Shown here one piece after another: positions 7,566 through 14,271 of a DNA stretch of 64,000 bases. The stretch is from positions 1-64,000 of IMG/VR virus record IMGVR_UViG_3300006175_000012. One strand, written 5' to 3'. The notes under the pieces were generated by a model that was given only the letters and a program-made list of their open reading frames with translations, ran no database searches and was not told where the DNA came from. This DNA comes from a virus. The translations under genes and the position numbers were made by a program. Within the stretch, counting starts at the first letter, position 1. Each line of letters begins with the position of its first letter.

Positions 7566-7653
7566 GGTGTGCTACCTCTGATAGTCTTCTATAAGTGTGG
7601 CTCTGTCAACTCTGTCGCTAGACTCAAAGAAGGCGAGGACAGGGAGTTGAGTT
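7566..7653. promoter_or_regulatory. Divergent promoter region of the HTH and GntR genes
   Basis: AT-richer than its flanks, with CTTCTATAAG (resembling GCTTCTATATAG at 11.1 kb) and a TAGACT that could be the -10 box of the GntR gene. A second TAGACT lies upstream of the repressor at 63.8 kb. The operators are not proven. Confidence 0.45.
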
Positions 7654-8424
7654 GTGACCGTCAATCCGGGCGACCCGACGCCGGCCTACGCGCAGATCGC
7701 CAACGGACTGCGCAGGCGGATCACGCGCGGGGAGTTGCGCGACGGCGACAAACTCCCGACCCTCGGCGAGCTGATCGACGAGTCCGGCAGCGCCCTGGGC
7801 ACCGTGCGACAGGCCATCAGCCAGCTGGAGTCCGAGGGGCTTGTCGTCACTCGGCAGGGCAAGGGCACCTTCGTACGGCACCCGCGCCGAATGCGCCGCG
7901 AGGGATCGACCCGCCACCTCTCGCAGCGCCGATCCGAGGGGACGCCGCCGATGAAGGCCGAGGCGCAGAAACAGAACTTCGAACGGGGCCAAGAGGTCAC
8001 CGCGGCGCACCTCGAACCCGCGCCGGCGAGAGTCGCCGAACTGCTGGGAGTCGGCGAGGGCGATCCGCTGCTGTTGCGCCGGGTCCTGCTGACGCTCGAC
8101 GGCGAACCCGCGCAGGTGGCGCTGAGCTACTTCCCGCGGGAGTTCGCCGGCGATCCCGTGCTGCAAACCGCTGCGGAGGTGCCGGGCGGCACGCACGCCT
8201 ACCTCAAGCGCGAACTGGGGCTGCCGCTGGCCTACGCGGTGGAGGACCTGGTGGCGCGGATGCCGACGCCCGACGAGACAGCGCAACTGCGCCTGCACCC
8301 CGGAACTCCGGTCGTGGACCTGGTGCGGACCATCTACACGCAGGACGACCGGCCGGTCGAGGTGACGGTGTTCGCCTGCGCGGGCGACCGCTTCGAGTTC
8401 AGGTACCGCGTCCCCGTGGAATAG
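7654..8424 (+). CDS. GntR-family regulator with UTRA domain
   Basis: A 256-residue repressor. Residues about 8-72 form the winged helix (AYAQIANGLRRRI, TLGELIDESG, GTVRQAISQLESEGLVVTRQ, GKGTFVR) and residues 110-255 the UTRA ligand domain (DPLLLRRVLLT, VEDLVARMPTPDE, VDLVRTIYTQDDRPVEV). GntR/UTRA proteins of this kind (KorSA in pSAM2) repress transfer and replication genes of actinomycete integrative plasmids. Position next to an excisionase-like and a RepA-like gene fits that role. Start GTG at 7654. Confidence 0.85.
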   Translation: MTVNPGDPTPAYAQIANGLRRRITRGELRDGDKLPTLGELIDESGSALGTVRQAISQLESEGLVVTRQGKGTFVRHPRRMRREGSTRHLSQRRSEGTPPMKAEAQKQNFERGQEVTAAHLEPAPARVAELLGVGEGDPLLLRRVLLTLDGEPAQVALSYFPREFAGDPVLQTAAEVPGGTHAYLKRELGLPLAYAVEDLVARMPTPDETAQLRLHPGTPVVDLVRTIYTQDDRPVEVTVFACAGDRFEFRYRVPVE

Positions 8425-8446
8425 CGTCCGGGTCGGCGGCCGCCTC

Positions 8447-8776
8447 GTGACCGCCCTGGACGAGCGCCCCGCCGCCGCCTGCCACAGCCCGGCGCGCTGC
8501 CCGCAGATGCCCGATGTCGCGGCCGAACTGCGCGACGCGCTTCGCCGCGAGCGGCTGGTGTACGAACTCGGCCGCCACGACGGGTATGCCGCAGGGGTCG
8601 CAGCCGCCGAACGCGAACTAGCCGAGCACTGGTCGCGCCTGGCCGCGTCGATACGCCGGGACGCGAACCGGCTCAAGCGTCCCGTCCCCGAACCGGTCGC
8701 CCGCTCGAACGACAGCGACGACGACTCGATCTGGTTCACCGCCCACGAATGGGCCAGTTGGGCGGGCCAACGGTGA
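8447..8776 (+). CDS. Small protein coupled to the RepA-like gene (109 aa)
   Basis: Starts GTG at 8447 and ends in a GTGA overlap with the ATPase gene. It has a cysteine pair near the start (CHSPARCPQM), a long charged helix (ELRDALRRERLVYELGRHDG) and an acidic C-terminus ending FTAHEWASWAGQR. Proteins of this length precede RepA-like ATPases in actinomycete elements; the function is unknown. Confidence 0.6.
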   Translation: MTALDERPAAACHSPARCPQMPDVAAELRDALRRERLVYELGRHDGYAAGVAAAERELAEHWSRLAASIRRDANRLKRPVPEPVARSNDSDDDSIWFTAHEWASWAGQR

Positions 8777-9927
8777 CCGACCTGCTCACCGTCCGGCCCG
8801 GCGAGGGCGAGCAGCTTCGCGACCTCGGCTGGAGCGAAGAAGACATCGCCCGCCACGCACCCGAACCCGACGCCCTCGACCGGGCGGTCGCCGCGCTCGA
8901 AGCCGAACTGCTCGACAGCGACGGACTCGACGCCATCCCCGAACTCCAGCCGCTGATCGACGGCTACCTGTACCGCAACAGCATGGCGCGCGTCATCGGG
9001 CCGTCCGGCTCCATGAAGTCCTTCGTGATGCTCGACTTCGCCGGCCACATCGGCGGCGGCCACCCCTGGCACGGACACCGCACCAAGCAAGGACTGGTGA
9101 TCTATTTGGTGGCCGAGGGGGGCGGCGGCGTGCGCAAACGCGTGCGGGCCTGGGAGCAGTACTACGGGCGCAAGATGACTGGGGTGAAGTTCCTGCCCCG
9201 ACCGGTCCAGGCCGCCGACCTGGGGGAGTGGGCGGTCCTGATCGAGGTGTGCAAGCGACTGCGCCCGGTGCTGGTCATCTTCGACACGCAGGCCCGCATC
9301 ACCGTCGGTGTGGAGGAGAACTCCGCCAAAGAGATGGGCCTGATCGTGCACCGGCTGGAGGCCCTGCGCGAGGCCTGCGGCGCGTGCGTGGCGCTCGTGC
9401 ACCACCAGGGCCTGAACGGGGAGCACGGACGCGGTTCGACGTCGGTCAAGGGGGCTTTGCAGACCGAGCTGCGGGTGGCGAAGAAGGGCAAGGGCGCCGC
9501 CCAGACGCGGATCACGGTCGCCTCGGACAAGCAGAAGGACGACGAGGAGTTGGGCGACATGGTGTTCGCGGTCGAGGTGGTCAAACTCGCGGGCGAGGCG
9601 AGAGAGGACGGTTCGCCGGTCACCTCGGTCGTCCTGGTGCCCGGGAAACCGCTCGCAGACGGCGATGGCACAGAAGGTTCCGGGGGTGGCCCGCGCAAGG
9701 CCAGCGCGCGTGTCCTGGCGGTACTGCGGGACGAGCGCAGGCCGTTGACGCCGAACGGAATCGGCGACGTGCTGGCACGGCTGGAGGGTGGTCCGCTCAA
9801 GCTGCGAACGATCCAGAACGCTCTGAAGGAGTTGGCCGACAACGGATCGATCCAAGCTGCCGGGATGTCCGGTTACGCGCAATTGTGGCGTGCCGACTTC
9901 GATCAGAGCACTGAGGCGGGAGCCTGA
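8773..9927 (+). CDS. RepA-like AAA/RecA-fold ATPase
   Basis: I chose the GTG at 8773 (GTGA overlap) over an ATG at 8749. The protein is 384 residues. Walker A is GPSGSMKS (about residue 76) and Walker B is PVLVIFDTQ; LVHHQGLNGEHGRGST matches the sensor region of the RepA/AAA_25 helicase-like ATPases. The C-terminal 100 residues (VLAVLRDERRPLTPNGIGDV...) form a winged helix. Such proteins help replicate plasmids and phages. It ends a GntR-small-RepA unit and faces a strong bidirectional hairpin. Confidence 0.75.
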   Translation: MTDLLTVRPGEGEQLRDLGWSEEDIARHAPEPDALDRAVAALEAELLDSDGLDAIPELQPLIDGYLYRNSMARVIGPSGSMKSFVMLDFAGHIGGGHPWHGHRTKQGLVIYLVAEGGGGVRKRVRAWEQYYGRKMTGVKFLPRPVQAADLGEWAVLIEVCKRLRPVLVIFDTQARITVGVEENSAKEMGLIVHRLEALREACGACVALVHHQGLNGEHGRGSTSVKGALQTELRVAKKGKGAAQTRITVASDKQKDDEELGDMVFAVEVVKLAGEAREDGSPVTSVVLVPGKPLADGDGTEGSGGGPRKASARVLAVLRDERRPLTPNGIGDVLARLEGGPLKLRTIQNALKELADNGSIQAAGMSGYAQLWRADFDQSTEAGA

Positions 9928-10018
9928 TGCGCGGCGTATGGCCTCTGACCTGTGCGCATCTCGCGCATGCGCGCCGCATGCGCGCCTTGCGCGCCGTGCG
10001 CGCCGACCACTGGGCACT

Positions 10019-10073
10019 CCGCCGCGAGCGTCCGGCCCGAGGTGCGGACTCGGAGTCGGGACGCTCGCGGCGG
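10019..10073. terminator. Bidirectional terminator hairpin (15-bp stem)
   Basis: Perfect arms 10019-10033 and 10059-10073 lie between converging genes (9927 plus, 10080 minus). There is no T-run, as is common in high-GC actinomycetes. The rest of 9928-10018 is a GCGC/GCATGC-rich spacer with no recognisable gene. Confidence 0.7.
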
Positions 10074-10079
10074 CGGCCA

Positions 10080-10331
10080 TCAGGCGGCGCTCCCGGCGCG
10101 TTCGGCGAGCTTAAGTTCGTTGTCCGCGATCATCAGCGCGAGATCCGTGGTGTCGGCCGCAGACCGGGCGAACTTCCAGATCTGCTGGGCGCCCTGGATG
10201 TCGGTGCCAGCGTCGTTGGCGAGGTCGGTCATGTCGTCGGCGATCTGGCCGAGTTGCGCGATGACTTCGGTGAGCCGGTCGACGGTTTGGCGCATGACGG
10301 CCTGGTCGCGGGTCGGGGTCGCGGTGTTCAC
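10080..10331 (-). CDS. Helical hypothetical protein (83 aa)
   Basis: GTG start at 10331 overlaps the previous stop (GTGA). Helical, with a repeating hydrophobic pattern (VDRLTEVIAQLGQIADDMTD). No family recognised; the two-gene unit 10534-10080 is read from one leader. Confidence 0.5.
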   Translation of the reverse strand: MNTATPTRDQAVMRQTVDRLTEVIAQLGQIADDMTDLANDAGTDIQGAQQIWKFARSAADTTDLALMIADNELKLAERAGSAA

Positions 10332-10534
10332 GCGGCGCTCCCGGCGGCGAGGTCGAGCAGGTGGGTGAGCTGGCGGCGGTTGACCCGCTGCCCGGTGCGG
10401 CGCATGGCGCGGCGCAGGCTGGCGACATCGGTCTCGCTGTAGCCGCTGTTCGCGGCAGTGACCAGGGTGCGGCTGACGCGCTTGGCGGCGCGGCCGATGG
10501 CCCTGTCGGCGGGGGTTGCTACGGTGTGATCCAC
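10328..10534 (-). CDS. Small basic protein (68 aa)
   Basis: GTG start with GGAGGG 9 nt upstream, in the same structured leader type as the gene at 7227. Basic and helical (RAIGRAAKRVSRTLV, then RRAMRRTGQRVNRRQLTHLL); it could bind nucleic acid but shows no defined motif. Confidence 0.5.
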   Translation of the reverse strand: MDHTVATPADRAIGRAAKRVSRTLVTAANSGYSETDVASLRRAMRRTGQRVNRRQLTHLLDLAAGSAA

Positions 10535-10595
10535 GATCCGTTCCCTCCAAGTTGCGGATCGGGCCTCGGCTGCCGCGGGATCGGCGCCGAGGCCG
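10535..10595 (-). promoter_or_regulatory. Structured leader like the one at 7.23 kb
   Basis: Contains a 9-bp hairpin (GGCCTCGGC/GCCGAGGCC) followed by CGATCCGCAACTTGGAGGG and CGGATC before the GTG. The SD lies between GATCCG and CGGATC as at 7228-7256. Confidence 0.45.
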
Positions 10596-10617
10596 TTTGC
10601 TGTCTGCGTGCTGTGCG

Positions 10618-10689
10618 TGCCCCCTGCGCGATTCGAACGTGCATCCCCGGCTCCGTGGGCCGGTGCTCTCTCCGTTGAGCTAAGGGGGC
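10618..10689 (-). tRNA. tRNA-like gene, anticodon position reads ACG
   Basis: On the minus strand a complete cloverleaf can be folded: acceptor GCCCCCT/AGGGGGC, D stem GCTC/GAGC, anticodon stem CCGGC/GCCGG, T stem GCACG/CGCGC with one A-C mismatch, T loop TTCGAAT, and A as discriminator. No CCA is encoded. The anticodon loop is CCACGGA, so position 34-36 is ACG (Arg) but position 33 is C instead of the near-universal U. It is either a degenerate element-borne tRNA, a remnant of an integration site, or a tRNA mimic. A tRNA search program would settle the class. Confidence 0.7.
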
Positions 10690-10805
10690 TTGCCGTTTTG
10701 CTGGTGGTGGACCGCCCGCGCCCCGGCCGTTGGGGGAGGAGTCACGGGACGCGGGCGGCCGATCGGGGTGTCCGGCGGCCCTGGATAAGTCGCCGGGCGG
10801 TGGGG

Positions 10806-11039
10806 CTAGGCGGCGGTCAGGGCGCCGGACTCGAGGTCGGCGGGCTTAGCGACGGTGCGGCGAGCGAGGTAGGCCTCGACCGACGCGCGGGTGACGCGGA
10901 TCGATCCGCCCTTGGGTCCGACGCGCTTGACGTCGAACTCTCCAGCCTCGATCTCGCGGTGGGTGCTGCTCTTGCTCTGCCGGGTCATGGCGCAGACCTC
11001 GGCCACGGTCAGCAGCTCCGGCATCTCTGCGGTCTCCAT
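10806..11039 (-). CDS. Excisionase/AlpA-like HTH protein (77 aa)
   Basis: Residues 8-60 (LLTVAEVCAMTRQSKSSTHR, EIEAGEF, GPKGGSIRVTRASVEAYLAR) are a typical HTH_17/excisionase domain: HTH, a GxI wing and a final helix. It could be the excisionase of the integrase at 36.2 kb or of a lost one near the tRNA-like gene. Upstream are two 17-bp direct repeats. Confidence 0.75.
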   Translation of the reverse strand: METAEMPELLTVAEVCAMTRQSKSSTHREIEAGEFDVKRVGPKGGSIRVTRASVEAYLARRTVAKPADLESGALTAA

Positions 11040-11080
11040 GGGTTCGGCTCCTTCGGTGTTCCTTCTGTTTCCAGAGAACC

Positions 11081-11117
11081 AGCTTCTCCTAGGGATGTCA
11101 AGCTTCTATATAGGATG
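11081..11117. promoter_or_regulatory. Tandem 17-bp direct repeats (putative operators)
   Basis: AGCTTCTCCTAGGGATG (11081-11097) and AGCTTCTATATAGGATG (11101-11117) are in tandem at a 20-bp step upstream of the HTH gene, overlapping an AT-rich stretch that could be its promoter. The first contains CTAGGGATGT, whose exact complement lies upstream of the GntR gene (11989-11998), so the GntR protein at 11188 is the likely binder. Confidence 0.5.
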
Positions 11118-11137
11118 CTACGGTGTTCTGAAGAACC

Positions 11138-11173
11138 AAAAAGCCCCGGCGACCCATCGGGCTGCCGGGGCTT
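11138..11173 (-). terminator. Intrinsic terminator of the GntR gene
   Basis: Arms 11141-11150 and 11164-11173 form a perfect 10-bp stem; on the minus strand five Ts follow. It lies about 15 nt after the GntR stop, the clearest rho-independent terminator here. Confidence 0.8.
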
Positions 11174-11187
11174 GAGTCCCTACGTGA

Positions 11188-11931
11188 CTAGGCGGTGATA
11201 TCGAATTGCAGCGTGAAGACCGTCGAGTCCAGCACCATCTCGTTGACTTCGACCGCCCTGCCGCTGGCGTCGAACGCCGTGCGCAACTCGGTCAGCATCG
11301 GCACCGAAGCGCTCACGCCGAGGCGCAGAGTCTCCTCATGCGTCGGCGAGCGCGCGCCGACCAGCACTTCGAATCGCACAGGCCCGTGGCCGGCGTCCCG
11401 CAGCCGCGCGTACGTGCCGCCGGGGCCGGTGTCAGGCTCCGTGATGCGTGTACCGTCCGCAATCTCCTCCGGGACGTACGAGGCGGCGAGCAGTACCACC
11501 TGCTCTCCGACCTTGTAGCCGCGGTCCCGCACCCACGTGTTGGCCTGGCCGAGAACCAGGGCAATGTGCGCTGGCGCCGAGACGCGGTCCACGACCAAGT
11601 CTTCGGGGGTGGGCACCGTGCCAATGTCCTCGACCCACATCGACCGGCCGTCGCCCCACACGCTCTCCAGGAGGCGTTTCGTCTCGTTGCGCACGATCTT
11701 GTGTGTGGAGCGAACGAAGAAGCCTTTGCCGCGCTGCGCCGCGATCAGCCCTTCCCGTTCGAGCACTGCCAGCGCGGCGCGCATCGTCGGCTTGGCAACG
11801 TCGTACAGCTTTGCGAGATCGTCCTCCATCGGGAGCTTGTCGCCCGGTTTGAGCTTGCCCGATCTGATCTGCGTTCGGATCTTCCCGGCTGTCTGCTCGA
11901 ACTTCGGCGCTCTAGGGCGGCGCTCTGGCAT
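11188..11931 (-). CDS. GntR-family regulator with UTRA domain
   Basis: 247 residues, with winged helix at about 9-75 (KIRTQIRSGKLKPGDKLPM, TMRAALAVLEREGLIAAQR, GKGFFVRST) and a UTRA domain from 90 on, with ARSPTHEETLRLG and VEVNEMVLDS typical of UTRA strands. It is more divergent from, but related to, the GntR gene at 7654, so the window has two repressors of one class. The motif CTAGGGATGT upstream of its own gene and of the HTH gene suggests autoregulation and control of excision. Confidence 0.85.
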   Translation of the reverse strand: MPERRPRAPKFEQTAGKIRTQIRSGKLKPGDKLPMEDDLAKLYDVAKPTMRAALAVLEREGLIAAQRGKGFFVRSTHKIVRNETKRLLESVWGDGRSMWVEDIGTVPTPEDLVVDRVSAPAHIALVLGQANTWVRDRGYKVGEQVVLLAASYVPEEIADGTRITEPDTGPGGTYARLRDAGHGPVRFEVLVGARSPTHEETLRLGVSASVPMLTELRTAFDASGRAVEVNEMVLDSTVFTLQFDITA

Positions 11932-12062
11932 ACGGCCCTCCTCCGTCAGCCTGGGTGCGCGCGTCTCTCGCTCGCACGGGGCAACCGTACATCCCTAGAG
12001 ACCTGCTGTAACTTTGACACCAGGCTTACTTCCCTAGTCGCGCTACGGCAGGAAGGTTCACG
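11932..12062. promoter_or_regulatory. Divergent promoter region with ACATCCCTAG
   Basis: Lies between the GntR gene (minus) and the GIY-YIG-like gene (plus). It holds ACATCCCTAG (11989-11998, exact complement of the 11089-11098 motif) and a related TTCCCTAGT about 30 nt further. AT content is above the surroundings. Confidence 0.45.
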
Positions 12063-12626
12063 ATGCCCGCGCAAGCCTCTCTCTTTGATGTTGGTCCGCA
12101 GCCCGGGGCAGCCTCCTGGGTCTACCTCATCGGCGTACCAGGAAAGGCCATCGCAAAGATCGGCAGAGCGCAGGACGTCAGCAAGCGACTCGCGTCCTTG
12201 CAGACGTCGCACCACGAACGCCTCTCCGTGCTGTGGCGAACGCGCGGGGGTCGTGAACTGGAGAAGAAGTTGCACGAGTTCTTCGGCGCCATACGCCTCA
12301 CGGGCGAGTGGTTCGACTTCGGCGGCGAAGACCCCGTCGGGGCTGTCGAAAGCGCCGTACGCGAACTTGGTCAGCCAATTGCCGACTTGCCGCCAGTTGA
12401 CGACGAAGGCCCTGCCGATCCATCGCCCGAAGTCGAAAAGAAGGGGATCCCGTACTCGCTCTATCCAGCTGACGACGACCCGGACCGAGACGACCCGGCC
12501 TACGCGCCGTTCCATCTACCAGCCGGATGTCGCTATCTCACCCCGACCGAAAACGCGTCCTGGGGGAACCCTCCGGACGACGAGGTCTTCTGGTACCGCT
12601 GCCGGGACTTGCTCGGGGCTCACTAG
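12063..12626 (+). CDS. GIY-YIG/T5orf172-like nuclease domain protein
   Basis: 187 residues. VYLIG (20-24), KIGRAQDVSKRL (32-43), then LEKKLHEFF (67-75) and GEWFDF (81-86) are the ordered motifs of the T5orf172/MUG113 branch of GIY-YIG proteins. The second half (90-187) is acidic and ends WYRCRDLLGAH, with no known domain. Phage and plasmid members are presumed nucleases; the exact target is unknown. Start ATG at 12063. Confidence 0.7.
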   Translation: MPAQASLFDVGPQPGAASWVYLIGVPGKAIAKIGRAQDVSKRLASLQTSHHERLSVLWRTRGGRELEKKLHEFFGAIRLTGEWFDFGGEDPVGAVESAVRELGQPIADLPPVDDEGPADPSPEVEKKGIPYSLYPADDDPDRDDPAYAPFHLPAGCRYLTPTENASWGNPPDDEVFWYRCRDLLGAH

Positions 12627-12713
12627 AGCGCATCGCTTAAGGCTGCACCTGCGCGCTCACGGATGGAATCAAGGGCTGTGCGGAGTGATGATCCATCGCG
12701 GCCGGGGTGCTTG

Positions 12714-13733
12714 ATGGCACTGAGCCTGATCCTCGAAGTCCTCGATCATGCGCCCGACTCGCTCACCCCGAAGGAGCATCTGGCGGCGATTGTGCTCGCC
12801 GAGAACGCCAACGAGCGCACCCGGCAGATCTGGGACAGCATCGAAGACCCGAAGATCATGGCGCGCATCCGAGTGAAGCGCGCCAGGCTCTACGAACTGA
12901 TCGAAGGACTGATCGAGAAGGGCGTCCTAGAGCAGACGGCGGTTGGCCAGAAGCAGACTCGCGCCCGCTACCGGTTCCGCGTGCTGTGCCCAGCCCAGTG
13001 TCCGGAACACCCGGACACTGAAGCCAAGGTCAGTGTCCGGGAATCCCGGAACCTGAACAATGCTCAGCGTCCGGAAGACCCGGACGTCAGTGTCCATGGT
13101 TTCCGGACCCCTACTCCCTCCTTGCTCGTTAATAAACCTCCTCCACCCCCCGCAGCGGACACGGACACGAGCGGGGCGCAAGAGGCGGCGGCGGGGGGTG
13201 GCTGCGCCGAACAAGAACCCAACCCCGACGCGGACACCGTCATCGACAAGCTCGACCTGCAACGCCAACCAGGCCGCAGCGAACGAGCCCAACTCCTCGC
13301 CCCCATCACCGCCGCGCTCGCCGCTGGTTGGAGCGTGCCCGACCTGATCGCGACGCTCGACCGCGACTGGACCGGCGCCAACGACCGCGTACGCACCGCC
13401 ATCTACCGCGCCAAAGACCTCGGAGCGCCGCGGACCAAAACCAGCGGCGCCCAGGGGGGTTTCGCCATGCCCCCGCATTGCGGCACCTGCCACCCGCAAA
13501 CCCGAATGCTTGAGGACCCCGAGACACGCGCCCCGCTCGCCCGCTGCCCCCGCTGCCACCCGGCCGCCACGGAAGAGCCCCGCCAGCGCCCGTCCGCGAC
13601 GGCCAGAGCGCTCGCCCAAGCGGACGCGGCCGGGGAGGAAGCCAAGCGCATCATCGCCGCGGCGCGAACCGGCACCCACCAGCCCTACCGGAACCCGGAC
13701 GACCCGTCCGTTTACTTCGAGCCGATCTCGTGA
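12714..13733 (+). CDS. Replication-initiator-like protein: wHTH, in-gene iterons, zinc ribbon
   Basis: Start ATG at 12714 (MALSLILEVLDHAPDSLTP), 339 residues. Residues 1-95 form a winged helix of the phage/plasmid initiator type (KEHLAAIVLAENAN, ARLYELIEGLIEKGVLE). Residues about 95-145 lie over four iteron-like repeats and are low-complexity. A helical part (RSERAQLLAPITAALAAGWS) and a CxxC zinc ribbon (HCGTCHP...RCPRCHP) follow. The ribbon segment LEDPETRAPLARCPRCHP is almost the same as in the gene at 45923. N-terminus paralogous to the protein at 14272. A lambda-O-like arrangement is likely. Confidence 0.7.
   Translation: MALSLILEVLDHAPDSLTPKEHLAAIVLAENANERTRQIWDSIEDPKIMARIRVKRARLYELIEGLIEKGVLEQTAVGQKQTRARYRFRVLCPAQCPEHPDTEAKVSVRESRNLNNAQRPEDPDVSVHGFRTPTPSLLVNKPPPPPAADTDTSGAQEAAAGGGCAEQEPNPDADTVIDKLDLQRQPGRSERAQLLAPITAALAAGWSVPDLIATLDRDWTGANDRVRTAIYRAKDLGAPRTKTSGAQGGFAMPPHCGTCHPQTRMLEDPETRAPLARCPRCHPAATEEPRQRPSATARALAQADAAGEEAKRIIAAARTGTHQPYRNPDDPSVYFEPIS
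12995..13135 (+). repeat. Iteron-like repeats and AT-rich stretch inside the initiator gene (putative origin)
   Basis: Four units start at 12995, 13030, 13064 and 13087. Each begins CAGTGTCCGG or CAGCGTCCGG and most contain an inverted CCGG half, the first being a perfect 10-bp inverted repeat (CAGTGTCCGG/CCGGACACTG). They are followed by the most AT-rich stretch nearby (GTTAATAAACC, 13127-13137). The order iterons then AT-rich segment inside an initiator gene matches the lambda O/ori layout. Confidence 0.6.
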
Positions 13734-13753
13734 CCAGCGACGACGAGCAGACG

Positions 13754-14017
13754 TCAGGCCGCGGGGCGGTGCGCGTTCGGGTCCGCTTGATGCCGGCGTG
13801 CCCACGCCTGGAAATCGCCGATGTGCCGGTCGATGAACCCCGTGTCCACCTTCACCGCCATGACGTCCTGGCCGAGCAGATCGACCTTGCTCTCGACGTC
13901 GTCAAGCTTCTCGGCGACGGCGGCGAGCGCGGTTCCCTGCTCGGCCTGGGTCTGCGCAATAGCAGCCAGCGCCGCCAGCACGTCGCTCAGCGTCGGCTCG
14001 GGAGTCGGCTCGGTCAT
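13754..14017 (-). CDS. Small helical protein (87 aa)
   Basis: Start ATG at 14017. A Thr/Pro-rich start, then a long heptad-patterned helix (LSDVLAALAAIAQTQAEQGT, ALAAVAEKLDDVESKVDLLG) suggests a coiled coil, then TGFIDRHIGDFQAWARRH. Similar coiled-coil proteins occur in phages, but the function is unknown. Convergent with the initiator gene and divergent from the second one. Confidence 0.55.
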   Translation of the reverse strand: MTEPTPEPTLSDVLAALAAIAQTQAEQGTALAAVAEKLDDVESKVDLLGQDVMAVKVDTGFIDRHIGDFQAWARRHQADPNAHRPAA

Positions 14018-14125
14018 GCTCACACGGTACCCGCCGCGCGGTGTGATCGGCAGTTCATGGCCGGGATTCGCCGTGCCCTGAACTGTGGGTGCTCGGCGGG
14101 ATGATTGGTAGCCAGGAAAGCCGAA

Positions 14126-14153
14126 GGGCCGGTCCTCGGGGAAGGACCGGCCC
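14126..14153. terminator. Perfect 11-bp hairpin
   Basis: GGGCCGGTCCT and AGGACCGGCCC flank a 6-nt loop. It lies upstream of the plus-strand initiator gene and of the minus-strand coiled-coil gene, so it is more likely an attenuator or divider than a gene-end terminator. Confidence 0.55.
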
Positions 14154-14271
14154 GACACGACCAGCGAGTTACCAGCTCGCGGTATCACTCCCGACCAGGA
14201 GCTTCGGAGCCCACCAGAAAGGCCACCGTGCTTACGACGATAGCAACCGGTACCGACAAGGACGCCCGCTG

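Noticed and set aside
9930-10018. GCGC/GCATGC-rich spacer as an element
   Set aside because: It looks like low-complexity GC sequence next to a terminator; no stem, motif or frame stands out.
10618-10689. Calling the tRNA-like gene an attachment site
   Set aside because: No copy of its 3' end flanks the window, and the integrase gene is 26 kb away.
12995-13120. CRISPR array
   Set aside because: The iteron-like units are 23-35 bp apart, are partly palindromic and lie within an initiator gene, with no spacer-like diversity and no cas genes nearby.
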